A stretch of 64,000 nt of DNA from Ruminococcus sp. YRD2003 (GTDB lineage Bacteria > Bacillota > Clostridia > Oscillospirales > Ruminococcaceae), in NCBI GenBank assembly GCA_900109435.1, contig FNZT01000007.1, positions 161,197-225,196 on the forward strand, written 5' to 3'. Each line of letters opens with the position of its first letter. Position 1 is the stretch's first letter. The position numbers and the translations under genes were made by a program. Below are positions 18,074 through 27,309 of the stretch, one piece after another. The notes under the pieces were generated by a model. The model saw only the letters and a program-made list of their open reading frames with translations. It was not told the DNA's origin and made no database searches.

Positions 18074-20188
18074 ATGAAAAGAAAGAATCTGACGGCAGTA
18101 TTGCTCGCATTTGCGATGGCTGCTGCAAATCTCACGACGGGCACAGGGCTCGTCTCCTATGCAAACGACGGCGGTGTGACCTTCGCTCTCGGTGATACCA
18201 GCGGCGACAGCACCGTCGACGCCAAGGACGCTTCGGAAATACTCGCTGAGTATTCGAGGCTCTCGACAAGTCAGGAAGGATACTTCAAAGGCTCGCGTGC
18301 TGAGGCTGCGGATGTCAACAAGGACGGAAAGATAGATTCCTCCGACGCTTCTGACGTTCTCCGCTTCTACTCCTATGTCTCAACCGGAGGAGACCTGGAC
18401 TTAGCTGCTTACCTTGCAGATCCGAAACAGTCGGAAACAGGTACGGCGACCACGACTTCTACAACTGCGACCGCTCCTGCAAACACAACGACTGCCTCAG
18501 CTGTAACATCGACCGCTTCATCGGCTCCCGCGACCGCCTCGACCACAACAGCTGCCACAACAGAAGCTCCCGCTTCTACTACCGTCACTGCCGCCGCCCC
18601 CGACAAGGTGTCGGAGATACGGCTCAGCAATAAGGAATGCAGCGTTGAGGTCGGTGAGGACAAGCTCTCCGCGAACGTCACGATGTTCCCGCTCACTGCT
18701 TCCGACAAGCGCGAGATTTGGATAAGCAGCGACGAAAAAGTGGCTACCGTTGACTCTCAGGGCTGGGTTACGGGCAAGAGCGAGGGAAGCTGCACCATTA
18801 CCGTTGTGAGCGCAAATAATCCCGATGTTAAGGCTACTGTAGAACTCACGGTCACAGATACGAAAAAGGTGAAGGAGATACGCCTCGACCGCACCGAATT
18901 CACTCTTGAGGTCGGAATGGGCGCGCTCTCGGCAAATGTGACCATGCTCCCTGCCACAGTCACCGACAAGCGCGAGATATGGTCGAGCAGCGACGAGAGC
19001 GTCGCGATCGTCGATAACGTTGGCTGGGTCATCGCCAAATCCGCGGGTACAGCTACGATAACCGTTCAAAGTGCAAACAACCCCGATGTAAAGGCGACTG
19101 TGGAGGTAACAGTCACGAGCGGTACGACTTCCGTCTCGGCAACGACGTCCGCTGCCGATACAACAACGACTGCGACATCTTCCGAGACTGCGACTACTGC
19201 TGCTTCAACAGCAGCGGAGTCCGCGACTACTGCTGCCGCTTCGACCACAGAGCCGACAACCACTACTGCCGCAACTACCCTCGATGCCAGCCGCGTTTCG
19301 GCAATAGAACTGAGCGTTACTTCAATTGAGCTGAGTGTGGGCGAAATGGGTATTTCCTACGTAACGATGCTCCCGAAAACAGCTCTCAACAAGAACGAGA
19401 TATGGTCGTCGAGCGACCCGAAGATCGCGACTGTCGATATCTACGGAAATATCACCGCTGTCAGAGAGGGCGAATGCACCATAACCGTAAGAAGCGCCGA
19501 TAACCTCGACGTCAAGGCTGATGTCAGCGTAAAGGTCTTCCCCGCGAATAAGGTGAGGAAGATAAACCTCACAGCTACCGAGTTTGAGATCGAGCTCGGC
19601 AAGAAAGCAATTTCGTACGTTACGATGCTCCCCGCCACCGCCGCAAACAAGGACGAACTGTGGGTGAGCTCTGATACAAGTATAGCTACTGTTGACGATA
19701 TGGGCTGGATAACGTCCAAGAGCGCCGGAGAGTGTGTGGTCACTGTTTACAGTGTGGATAATCCCGATGTCAAGGCTGAGATAAAGGTCAAGGTGGTCTC
19801 CGCAGACGCCCCCGAGGACGCACCGACAGAGAGCTGCATCGTCGATGAGAGCTCCGATGATGACAGTATCGCGTTCCGTACTCCCTTCCCCGTAAACGGC
19901 AAGGGAAGATTCACGCTGGAGTACATCATCACTTACGGCGACGAGACTCTGCACCGTACGACTTCGATCCTTACTGTTCCCGCACTTAGATCCTATACGA
20001 CCTACTTCAAGACCGACAGAGGTGATTTCAAGGTCACTCTTCTCCTCCACAATCCTGACAACGGTAAAAGTCAGTCTATAGGTTCTTACGAATTCACCGT
20101 TTCGCCGCAGAGCTTAAAAGTTGTGAGCGAGGACATCAGATACGCTTTTTACAGCGTTGACGGACTTGCTGCAAATCCAAGCAAATAA
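18074..20188 (+). CDS. Secreted protein with N-terminal dockerin and four Big_2 domains
   Basis: A 704-residue secreted protein. The start at 18074 follows GAGGG by eight bases and gives a signal peptide ending near LVSYAND. A dockerin-like EF-hand pair comes first (about 39-105: GDTSGDSTVDAKDASEI and DVNKDGKIDSSDASDVL), then a Thr/Ala linker and two Big_2 (BID_2) immunoglobulin-like domains (about 178-345). A second Thr-rich linker and two more Big_2 domains (about 406-580) follow, then a C-terminal beta-rich domain (about 590-704). Each Big_2 unit has the W-SS-D-x-x-A-x-V-D pattern. Such proteins are usually surface adhesins or structural parts; having the dockerin at the N-terminus is less common. 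No catalytic domain was seen. Confidence 0.85.
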   Translation: MKRKNLTAVLLAFAMAAANLTTGTGLVSYANDGGVTFALGDTSGDSTVDAKDASEILAEYSRLSTSQEGYFKGSRAEAADVNKDGKIDSSDASDVLRFYSYVSTGGDLDLAAYLADPKQSETGTATTTSTTATAPANTTTASAVTSTASSAPATASTTTAATTEAPASTTVTAAAPDKVSEIRLSNKECSVEVGEDKLSANVTMFPLTASDKREIWISSDEKVATVDSQGWVTGKSEGSCTITVVSANNPDVKATVELTVTDTKKVKEIRLDRTEFTLEVGMGALSANVTMLPATVTDKREIWSSSDESVAIVDNVGWVIAKSAGTATITVQSANNPDVKATVEVTVTSGTTSVSATTSAADTTTTATSSETATTAASTAAESATTAAASTTEPTTTTAATTLDASRVSAIELSVTSIELSVGEMGISYVTMLPKTALNKNEIWSSSDPKIATVDIYGNITAVREGECTITVRSADNLDVKADVSVKVFPANKVRKINLTATEFEIELGKKAISYVTMLPATAANKDELWVSSDTSIATVDDMGWITSKSAGECVVTVYSVDNPDVKAEIKVKVVSADAPEDAPTESCIVDESSDDDSIAFRTPFPVNGKGRFTLEYIITYGDETLHRTTSILTVPALRSYTTYFKTDRGDFKVTLLLHNPDNGKSQSIGSYEFTVSPQSLKVVSEDIRYAFYSVDGLAANPSK

Positions 20189-20201
20189 TAATGCAATGTG
20201 C

Positions 20202-20242
20202 CCCCGATGACCCATATCTGCGGTTATCGGGGACACTTTTTT
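20202..20242 (+). terminator. Intrinsic terminator
   Basis: Arms CCCCGAT / ATCGGGG followed by ACACTTTTTT, just after the Big_2 protein gene. Confidence 0.8.
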
Positions 20243-20312
20243 CATACTTTGCATATATCTCTCAGAACATCACCGCAAGCGATGTGCCTGCGATGATGTC
20301 CGACAATGAGCG

Positions 20313-21473
20313 TTATTCAAATTCGTTGAAGTGGTCTTCCAGTGATTTGTAGATATCGTCCGTGCCTTCGGCTATTATGCTGTCAAGGGCTTTTTTGTAT
20401 ATTTCGGTGTTGTAGTGCGGCTCGATATCGTAATCGTTAGTGTAGCCGAGGTCAATGATAGTATCCTTCAGCGTGAGAGTGCCCTTCTTGTCGGGGTCGG
20501 GGCTCGATACGCTGTATCCGCCGTAGACCTCGGTATCTATGAAGTTCTCGTCGATGTCGATATACTTCTTGACGTCCTTGATGGTCTTGTCGCGGTCGGT
20601 CTGAGTGAAATGGTATGCCTTGATAAACGCGCGCTCAAGCGCTATGTACGTATTCGGTCTGTCACTGAGTGCCGCTGTTTTGGCTACCTGACGGCAGCAT
20701 GGCTGGTTTTTAAGTGCTTCCTCGTGTGCGCAGTAGTAAACCACCTTGTAGCCCTGCGACTTAGCGAGCGAGGCATACGGCGAGTAAACGGATGCCGCGT
20801 CTATACTGCTGTTCAGCAGCGCCGCATATGCGTCCTTCTGGCTGTCAAAGTAGACGATGTTGACCTTGTCGTCACCCTCGCCTATCTCGATATCCGCATT
20901 TTTCAGAAGTATCTGGAGCTCGGCGTCCTGTACGCTGTTCTTGACTGAGGCGACGTTTCTGCCCTTTAAGACCTCCACGCCTGCCTCGTCCTTGTCAGTA
21001 AATTCGGATTTGATGACGTAGCCGTGACCGTTAGTCATCGCACCGCCGAATATCGAGACTTCATGTCCCTGACTCTGGAAGGTCAGAGTCGGGACCGAGC
21101 CGATGAATGCAACGTCCAGCTTGTCGGATTCGATACCGTTAATGAGCTCGGCTGCACTCGAAAACTGAGTCAGCGTTGCGTTGAGCCCCTCCTCCTTGAA
21201 GTAGCCCTCCTCCTGCGCTACAAATGCGAGCAGATGAGCTGTGGAGTTGAGGTAGCCGATGTTGATGTCCGTCTTCTCGGGAGCTCCTACAGCTTCCGCT
21301 GTCTGTGATTCCGCAGCAGCTTCTGTTGTCTCAGAGGCAGCCTCGGTCGATTCGGAAGTTGTTGCGGCTGGCTTGCTCTCGGAAGACGAGCTCGATTCGT
21401 TTAATGCTCCGCAGCCTGTGAACAGAGCCGCAGCAGCAAGTATGGAAAGAAACTTTAACCTGTTATTCTTCAT
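20313..21473 (-). CDS. ABC substrate-binding lipoprotein, NMT1/SsuA-like
   Basis: A 386-residue lipoprotein: signal MKNNRLKFLSILAAAALFTG with lipid-acceptor Cys at about 21, a Ser/Glu/Ala-rich linker to about 62, then an NMT1/SsuA/TauA-type binding domain. Recognisable segments are INIGYLNSTAHLLAFVAQEE, GYFKEEGL, DVAFIGSVPTLTF and YAALLNSSIDAASVYSPYAS. This class binds nitrate, sulfonates, taurine or thiamine precursors; the ligand cannot be read here. The usual permease and ATPase genes are absent on both sides, so it is an orphan within this window. Confidence 0.85.
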   Translation of the reverse strand: MKNNRLKFLSILAAAALFTGCGALNESSSSSESKPAATTSESTEAASETTEAAAESQTAEAVGAPEKTDINIGYLNSTAHLLAFVAQEEGYFKEEGLNATLTQFSSAAELINGIESDKLDVAFIGSVPTLTFQSQGHEVSIFGGAMTNGHGYVIKSEFTDKDEAGVEVLKGRNVASVKNSVQDAELQILLKNADIEIGEGDDKVNIVYFDSQKDAYAALLNSSIDAASVYSPYASLAKSQGYKVVYYCAHEEALKNQPCCRQVAKTAALSDRPNTYIALERAFIKAYHFTQTDRDKTIKDVKKYIDIDENFIDTEVYGGYSVSSPDPDKKGTLTLKDTIIDLGYTNDYDIEPHYNTEIYKKALDSIIAEGTDDIYKSLEDHFNEFE

Positions 21474-21716
21474 TATTTATCACCTGTATCCTTTTTTGAT
21501 TTGTTTCAGTTCGTATGAGCGGCGCAACATCGCATTCGCTCCGAGAATATTTGATATACTCTAACTCTCATCGTATCACTCCTTGTCGTTTCTATGCTTT
21601 TATCATAACACACGAATGCCGCTCTGTCCAATACAATAAACGTATCACAGGCAATAGCCAAAGCGTATACAGCAAATACTTGAAAAAACTGCTCTGATAT
21701 CGCAGGACCTTTTTTC

Positions 21717-21745
21717 TTGATTTTTTGCTGTTCTTATGGCATAAT
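21717..21745 (+). promoter_or_regulatory. Sigma-A-type promoter
   Basis: TTGATT (21717-21722), 17-base spacer, CATAAT (21740-21745), reading toward the ECF sigma gene and leaving a leader of about 230 bases. Confidence 0.6.
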
Positions 21746-21922
21746 TGAATTAATGGATAATCTTTTTTCAGCCTGATAAAGCCGATTTTGGGTTGTCAAA
21801 GTGCATGAAGATTTATCTTGAACTTTGTTTTGCCATTTATGGCAATAAGAACTGTTGCTCCCGCTGCTTAACCATGCCAAAATGACTATGTTTATTCGGG
21901 AGAAGAATAAATTTGGAAAAAG

Positions 21923-21950
21923 TGAAATGTGTTCCGATAAATGGTGTCTA
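21923..21950 (+). promoter_or_regulatory. Possible ECF-type autoregulatory promoter
   Basis: TGAAAT (21923-21928) and TGTCTA (21945-21950), 16 bases apart, about 35 bases before the ECF sigma start. It has the general look of ECF promoters (AAC/AAT-type -35, GTC-type -10), so the sigma factor may drive its own gene. Confidence 0.35.
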
Positions 21951-21984
21951 TATAGTCAGAGGACCTCAGAAAGGAGGTTGAGCC

Positions 21985-22545
21985 TTGAACGATGCATCTA
22001 TCATTGAACTGTTATGGAAAAGAGATGAAAATGCTATATCCGAAATGAAGCAGAGCTACGAGAGACTGTGCTTTCATGTGGCAGGAGGCATTCTTTCTCA
22101 GCAGGAAGACTGCGAGGAATGCGTCAATTCCGCTTATATGGACGTATGGAGGTCAATACCTCCGAATCGCCCCGCGAGCCTGAAAAACTATATTTGCAGA
22201 CTTGTCAAGAATGCAGCCCTTAACATTTTGAGGCGCAATACCGCTGATAAGCGCAGTTCCGAAATGGCTGTTTCACTGGATGAGCTGTCAGAGTGCATCG
22301 CTGACGGTTCAAGCATCGAGGACAGCATCGCTGCCGAGCAGCTCGGTGCTGAGATAAGCAGTTTTCTCAGGGCTCAGCCCGAAAAGTACCGAAAGGTTTT
22401 CGTGCGCCGATACTGGTACTCCGAGTCTATCGAGGAGGTCGCCGACTTCTTCGGAATGAACGAAAAAACCGTAGCTACATATCTTTTCCGTGTGAGGAAA
22501 AAGCTGAAAGAACATTTGCAGAAGGAGGGGTATATCAATGAGTGA
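21985..22545 (+). CDS. ECF-type RNA polymerase sigma factor
   Basis: A 186-residue sigma factor with region 2 (about 10-80, including QEDCEECVNSAYMDVWRSI) and region 4 (about 125-178, KVFVRRYWYSESIEEVADFF then MNEKTVATYLFRVRKKLKEH). It starts with TTG at 21985, supported by AAAGGAGG seven bases upstream. The stop overlaps the start of the next gene, which encodes a membrane protein with an anti-sigma-like N-terminus. ECF sigma genes are normally coupled like this to their anti-sigma factor, and the pair probably senses something outside the cell. Confidence 0.93.
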   Translation: MNDASIIELLWKRDENAISEMKQSYERLCFHVAGGILSQQEDCEECVNSAYMDVWRSIPPNRPASLKNYICRLVKNAALNILRRNTADKRSSEMAVSLDELSECIADGSSIEDSIAAEQLGAEISSFLRAQPEKYRKVFVRRYWYSESIEEVADFFGMNEKTVATYLFRVRKKLKEHLQKEGYINE

Positions 22546-24739
22546 CTTGAAGCTTTATGAGGGCATAAACCACATAGATGACGACCTCATTGATGAGGCA
22601 AACGTTCCCGCGAGAAAACACGGATACTATACCTTCGCTCTGTCTGCGGCGGCAGTCCTGCTCGTTATCGGAGTATCAGGCTTCATGTTCGGCGGCAATG
22701 GCAAATACGTCCCGAACAGGCATATCAGTACCGCCCCTTCGTCCCCTGTGGTGACCGAAAGCGTTACCGCCGAAACGGAGACAGCTCCTCAGAGCGGCTC
22801 TACCTCCTATGCTGATACGGCTGCAACGAGCAGAAGCACCAAAACTACCCGTACCACCACAGTCAATGATGAAGGCTCATCCTCTCGGACCCAACCTGCC
22901 GTGACAATGAAAACCGTCGTCGCTGAGACAGCTGTATCGACTGCTCAGAAGAAGCAGGCTGCCGAAACTTCGCAAACAGTGTTCAGCGGCACGGCTGCCT
23001 TACAAACAACTGCTAACCCAACTACCGCAGCTCAGCCTGTTACGACTGAGATGCAGACCGATGAAAGGAGTTATGACATGAAAAAAGTACTGAGTTTAAT
23101 GTCAGCAGCTGTTATGCTGACACCTATGACCGCAAACAGAGTTTACGCCGAGGATGCGGGATACAAAGACCCTGCACAGAAATACGGTCTGGGCAGCAAA
23201 TACTATACTGAGGAAGAAAAATATGTCGGACCTGCCGAACAGGAGTTGTTCGACAGGATAGAAAACGGTCTTATCGACATTGATATCGACCGCAACGGCA
23301 AGCTCGATATGCGTGATGCGGAGCTCCTCTTCTTCTACGAGACCCGCAGATTTTATATCGAACACCCCGAAGAAGCTGACGACGGAACGACTACCGAGTC
23401 CACAAGAGAACGTATCATTTCATATGACGGAAGCTCGATTTCGGATGAGGCTTGGGAATTCCTCGAAAACAGAGAGGATATCCGCGATAAGGAGCTTTTC
23501 GGCAAGAGCAAGTATTATTCTCCGATACAGGTCGCACATCTGGATTCCGACCTGCTTATCCGCTATCACCTCACACATACCCTCAGCCCCGAATACTTTA
23601 AAGTAGATTATTACAACGATTTTGAGTGCTTCGACCTCTTTGCCAACAAATTCGAGGGACAGGTCGGCTGGTGCCGCAATTCGCTTTTAAACACCATCAG
23701 AGATAAGTTCTTTACTGACCTCGACCCTCTTTATGACCTCAACGGCGACGGAGTTTTCGACCTCCACGATGTGCAGGACTACGTTGAATACCAGTTTATG
23801 TATAAGGTCTACAGAGCAGATTATGACGCTATCGTCAATGCCGATACTGTTGATCTTACCAAATACAGGGAGTATCCGAATTCCCCCGACAGCATCACCG
23901 AAACTGTCTTCAAGAACTGCGTAAAGCTTGAAATGGTCAACGGAGAGTACGAAAACCTATATGGCTGGGGCTATCAGCAGAATGCGGGTATCGACGGCAT
24001 TGTAAGGATAGGTTTCCAGAACATGATAGAGCTTTTCTTCATGAGAAACGATTTCAAACTCATATATACGACTCCCGAATACTACACTAACGAGCGTCCG
24101 AACTGTGAGGGCTTGCCGTTATACGACAGGATAGATCTCTACAGCTTTGTCAAGCAGTTCGCAGGCAGCCGCGGCTATACGACCACTAAACTCGGCTTCA
24201 ACGAAAACACCTTCAATTCGTTCTATGAGGAGTGGAGCTCAGCTGTCGATAATGGCACAGCTGATATGCCCGATATCAATAAAAACGGTGTCATCGACAA
24301 GGATGACTACAGATATCTTGAACAGTACGAAAAAGAGATATGGGCAAAGACTCCCGCTGATGAGACAAAGCTCACAAAAGAGATACGCAAGTTCCTCGAT
24401 GAGGAATTCGACCTCAACTCTAACGGTATAAGCGGCGACCTCTATGATGTGATGAGCGCTATGGCATATATCAGGATAAACTATCCGGAGTGCTGGGAGC
24501 GCAATACCGCTGTGGATACATCCGTAACCGAACAGTTCATGCCCAAGGGCGACGCCAACTGCGACGAAAAAGTGAGCCTGGCAGACGCTGTAGCGATATT
24601 GCAGTTCATTGCCAACCGCGACAAATACGACCTCACGGAACAGGGCAGAAAAAACGCTGATGTCAACGGCGACGGCGGCGTAACAGCTGCCGACGCGCTG
24701 GAGATACAGAAAATGGATTCACGCTCCGCTCTTGCGTAA
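22538..24739 (+). CDS. Anti-sigma-like membrane protein fused in frame to a secreted EF-hand/dockerin protein
   Basis: One open frame of 733 residues with two parts. Residues 1-180 look like an ECF anti-sigma partner: cytosolic MSDLKLYEGINHIDDDLIDE, one membrane helix (about 31-50) and an extracellular Thr/Ser-rich stretch. At residue 181 a new start-like sequence appears (MKKVLSLMSAAVMLTPMTA, with a cleavage-like VYAED), preceded by a perfect AAAGGAG at 23064-23070. From there on it is a secreted protein with four single EF-hand-like loops (near residues 247, 400, 582 and 625, for example DINKNGVIDKDD) and a C-terminal type I dockerin (about 668-728). The frame overlaps the sigma gene by eight bases. 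It may make one long membrane sensor, two proteins from two starts, or be a fusion by loss of a stop codon. Confidence 0.85.
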   Translation: MSDLKLYEGINHIDDDLIDEANVPARKHGYYTFALSAAAVLLVIGVSGFMFGGNGKYVPNRHISTAPSSPVVTESVTAETETAPQSGSTSYADTAATSRSTKTTRTTTVNDEGSSSRTQPAVTMKTVVAETAVSTAQKKQAAETSQTVFSGTAALQTTANPTTAAQPVTTEMQTDERSYDMKKVLSLMSAAVMLTPMTANRVYAEDAGYKDPAQKYGLGSKYYTEEEKYVGPAEQELFDRIENGLIDIDIDRNGKLDMRDAELLFFYETRRFYIEHPEEADDGTTTESTRERIISYDGSSISDEAWEFLENREDIRDKELFGKSKYYSPIQVAHLDSDLLIRYHLTHTLSPEYFKVDYYNDFECFDLFANKFEGQVGWCRNSLLNTIRDKFFTDLDPLYDLNGDGVFDLHDVQDYVEYQFMYKVYRADYDAIVNADTVDLTKYREYPNSPDSITETVFKNCVKLEMVNGEYENLYGWGYQQNAGIDGIVRIGFQNMIELFFMRNDFKLIYTTPEYYTNERPNCEGLPLYDRIDLYSFVKQFAGSRGYTTTKLGFNENTFNSFYEEWSSAVDNGTADMPDINKNGVIDKDDYRYLEQYEKEIWAKTPADETKLTKEIRKFLDEEFDLNSNGISGDLYDVMSAMAYIRINYPECWERNTAVDTSVTEQFMPKGDANCDEKVSLADAVAILQFIANRDKYDLTEQGRKNADVNGDGGVTAADALEIQKMDSRSALA
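23064..23080 (+). promoter_or_regulatory. Internal ribosome binding site and start codon
   Basis: AAAGGAG at 23064-23070, a seven-base gap and ATG at 23078-23080, in frame inside the 733-residue gene. It would start a 553-residue secreted protein with a normal signal peptide. Confidence 0.75.
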
Positions 24740-24746
24740 TATGACC

Positions 24747-24797
24747 TAAGGCAACACCGCACAAAGCCCGCATGAAGGCTTTGTGCGGTATTGCCCT
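24747..24797. mobile_element. Short internally deleted MITE, 51 bp
   Basis: Ends TAAGGCAACACCGCACAAAG and the complement of TAGGGCAATACCGCACAAAG, the same terminal repeats as the 180-bp element at 17642-17821, with almost no interior. It sits directly after the dockerin gene. Confidence 0.85.
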
Positions 24798-24806
24798 AAC
24801 CTTTTT

Positions 24807-24841
24807 GAAAAGGCACTTTCATAATATGAAAGTGCCTTTTC
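24807..24841. terminator. Intrinsic terminator
   Basis: Long stem AAAAGGCACTTTCAT / ATGAAAGTGCCTTTT with an A/T loop, A- and T-runs on both sides; it follows the ECF operon. Confidence 0.85.
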
Positions 24842-24916
24842 TGCTTCTATCCCTTAAAAAGATGTTTTCGGCTTGCGGCTCCGAAACAGCAGCGGGGCAG
24901 GCTAAGAGCTTATTCC

Positions 24917-24945
24917 TTGAAAAAAAGAGAAAAATGTGATATAAT
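24917..24945 (+). promoter_or_regulatory. Promoter of the DUF4832-dockerin gene
   Basis: TTGAAA (24917-24922), 17-base spacer, TATAAT (24940-24945), about 90 bases before the start codon. Confidence 0.8.
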
Positions 24946-25035
24946 CTTTGTGAGTTCTGTTGTATGTATGATGTTACATACGGCAAAAATTGAAACGCCT
25001 TTGAGAAACGAAAAGGAAAATGAGGGAGGTACGAT

Positions 25036-27288
25036 ATGCTGAAGGTCTTAAATCGCGCGGCAGGCTTCGCGCTCTGCACCGCATTTACAGCGGCGCTGCT
25101 GCCATATTCTGCATCAGCCGAGTCACAGCCGCTCACCGACTGCGGACTTGATTACACCGAATATGTCGGAACTATAAACAATCCTGCGGCAGGCTACACG
25201 AATACGATATGGGCAGTCTGCAAGCCTGGGGCTACTCCCGTATACTCGCCTTCTGCCAAGCTCGTGCTGTTCTTCATCGACATCGGGGCTTTCTCTTCGG
25301 GCATGAACGGTACGAAAAACGAGGACGGTACATATACCGCGGGCAAGGATATCCCCCTCGACGAAACTTTTTTCAAATCGTGGGAGCAGACCTTCGACAA
25401 CTGCCGCAAAAACGGATGCACCGTAGCTGTTCGCTTCCGCTATGATGCAAACGGTACCGACAATCCCGAGCCTGCAAGCTTTGACGCGCTGCTCTCGCAC
25501 ATCGACCAGCTTGCCGAGCACGATTTCTTCGGAAAAGCAGGCGATATGCTCGTTTACGTGGAGTCAGGCTTCGTCGGCAAGTGGGGCGAACAGCACGGCG
25601 GCAAGTATACCTCCCTCGAGTACAAGGCAAGGCTGCTGCAAAAGCTGCTCGAAGCAGTGCCCGAACCTGTCCCCGTAACTGTGAGAACACCGAATATCTT
25701 CGCTGAATGGGCAGGTATAAAGCAGTCGGAGATAAGTGACAGCGAGCTCGTGGACAGCCTGACTTCGAGCAAATACTGTCCCGATATACAGAGATACCGC
25801 AGCCGTATAGGTCTCTACGACGACGGCTATATGGGCAGCGACAGCGACCTCGGAACATATGCCGACCGCGTTTCCGATACGGAATGGCTCGGGCGGCAGA
25901 CCCTTACCTCTTACTTCGGCGGTGAATTCTCGGGAGACCTCGAATTTGCACGGATGTATGACACCTATCTCCCCGAGAACGCTATCCCCGAAATGTACAA
26001 GACCCACCTCAGCTACATAAACAGTAATATCTTTCAGCTCTACAAGGACTATACCTTCGGAGCAGACTGCGATGTCGAGGGCGCTGCCAACTCCGCTTAC
26101 TACGGCAGGTCTGCCTTCGATTTCATACGCGACCACCTCGGCTACAGGCTCGTTCTCCGCAGCTCGGAGCTGTCTTCGGAAACAGTGCAGGGCGGCACTG
26201 CGGACGTGAGGTTCACGGTCGAGAATACAGGCTTTTCAGGCATTATCCCGCCCTGCCGCTCCTACGTGATACTTGAGCGCGACGGCTTGTACTTCTGTGC
26301 GCGGACTGATATCGACTGCCGCGAATGGCGCTCTTGCACCAAGAGAGTGAATACGTTCAGCATACAGCTCCCCGACGATATTGAAACGGGTATCTGGAAT
26401 GTTTATTTCAAGGCTGATATCGGTCACGAGCCGACTCCCGATGCTCCCGACAAGGGGGCTGTAAGGTTTGCCAACAACGGCACTTGGAACGGCGTGCTCG
26501 GAGCGAACCTCCTCGGCTGTATAGACGTGAAAAAGGCTGACGCTCCGACCTCGGGGAACTGCTTCGGCGTCGTCGGATGCAGGGACAGTGCCAACTCAAA
26601 AATGTACTCATACCGAGATATCATTACTGTTGACGGTGCGGTGTCTCACGCGAACGAGTGGACTGCTGAAAACGTTGTCGCCGACTCTGAAACCGAAACT
26701 GAAATGTCCGTGCGTGCAGACGGTGAGTACCTCTACGTCATGGCAAAAATGCCGAACGAAGCACAGGCTCCCGTGTTCAATATCCAGCTCCACCGTGCGA
26801 GCGACAACGAGTATTTCTGGCTTTACTACGCCTCAAACGGCTTTGTCTACTTCAACAAGCCTTCCTATGACGGCTGCCTGTGCAAATGGCAGGACGACAC
26901 GGTCGAATTCCGCCTTCCGTTCGATATTTTCGGGGTCGGCGGCGGCGATGAGCTCAAGGATATCCGCGTATTCCTACAGGACAGCGGTAACGAATGGAAG
27001 CTTATGGGCGATATCTCCGCAAATGGAATTGCCATTCCCGACACCGCGGCAGTATTTGAGATAACGGAAAAACTCCTCATAGGCGACGCTAACTGCGACA
27101 AAAAAGTTACGGTCTCAGACGCAGTCGCCATCCTGCAATTCATCGCCAACAAGGACAAGTATGCGCTTTCCGTGACGGGGAAAAAGAATGCAGACTGCTA
27201 TAACGTCGGCGATGGGATAACCGCAAATGACGCTCTTGCTGTCCAGAAGCTCGACGCAAAGGTCATATCAGGTTTGCCTGCAAACTAA
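25036..27288 (+). CDS. Secreted DUF4874/DUF4832 protein with CBM9-like and dockerin modules
   Basis: A 750-residue secreted protein. A signal peptide (about 1-28, ending YSASAES) is followed by a region like DUF4874 (about 35-215, NNPAAGYTNTIW and VRFRYDANGTDNPEPASF) and DUF4832 (about 215-490). The pair has a TIM-barrel-like look, with YVESGFVGKWGEQHGG resembling a glycosidase active-site strand. A beta-rich segment (about 520-675, with DGEYLYVMAKM and EFRLPFDIFG) resembles CBM9-like domains. The C-terminus (about 681-742) is a type I dockerin, GDANCDKKVTVSDAVAILQ. Dockerin attachment points to a polysaccharide-active enzyme, but no activity can be assigned. The start is supported by GAGGGAGGT. 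Confidence 0.82.
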   Translation: MLKVLNRAAGFALCTAFTAALLPYSASAESQPLTDCGLDYTEYVGTINNPAAGYTNTIWAVCKPGATPVYSPSAKLVLFFIDIGAFSSGMNGTKNEDGTYTAGKDIPLDETFFKSWEQTFDNCRKNGCTVAVRFRYDANGTDNPEPASFDALLSHIDQLAEHDFFGKAGDMLVYVESGFVGKWGEQHGGKYTSLEYKARLLQKLLEAVPEPVPVTVRTPNIFAEWAGIKQSEISDSELVDSLTSSKYCPDIQRYRSRIGLYDDGYMGSDSDLGTYADRVSDTEWLGRQTLTSYFGGEFSGDLEFARMYDTYLPENAIPEMYKTHLSYINSNIFQLYKDYTFGADCDVEGAANSAYYGRSAFDFIRDHLGYRLVLRSSELSSETVQGGTADVRFTVENTGFSGIIPPCRSYVILERDGLYFCARTDIDCREWRSCTKRVNTFSIQLPDDIETGIWNVYFKADIGHEPTPDAPDKGAVRFANNGTWNGVLGANLLGCIDVKKADAPTSGNCFGVVGCRDSANSKMYSYRDIITVDGAVSHANEWTAENVVADSETETEMSVRADGEYLYVMAKMPNEAQAPVFNIQLHRASDNEYFWLYYASNGFVYFNKPSYDGCLCKWQDDTVEFRLPFDIFGVGGGDELKDIRVFLQDSGNEWKLMGDISANGIAIPDTAAVFEITEKLLIGDANCDKKVTVSDAVAILQFIANKDKYALSVTGKKNADCYNVGDGITANDALAVQKLDAKVISGLPAN

Positions 27289-27309
27289 GCCGAGCGGCAA
27301 ATCCAACAG

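Larger units (their letters stand above)
21474..21984. other. Divergent region before the ECF sigma gene
   Basis: A 511-base spacer. The left 150 bases are the leader of the divergent binding protein. Features seen: a sigma-A-type promoter at 21717-21745, a small palindrome TTGCCAT / ATGGCAA (about 21833-21848), and an ECF-like promoter at 21923-21950. The rest is A/T-rich and shows no gene. Confidence 0.5.
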
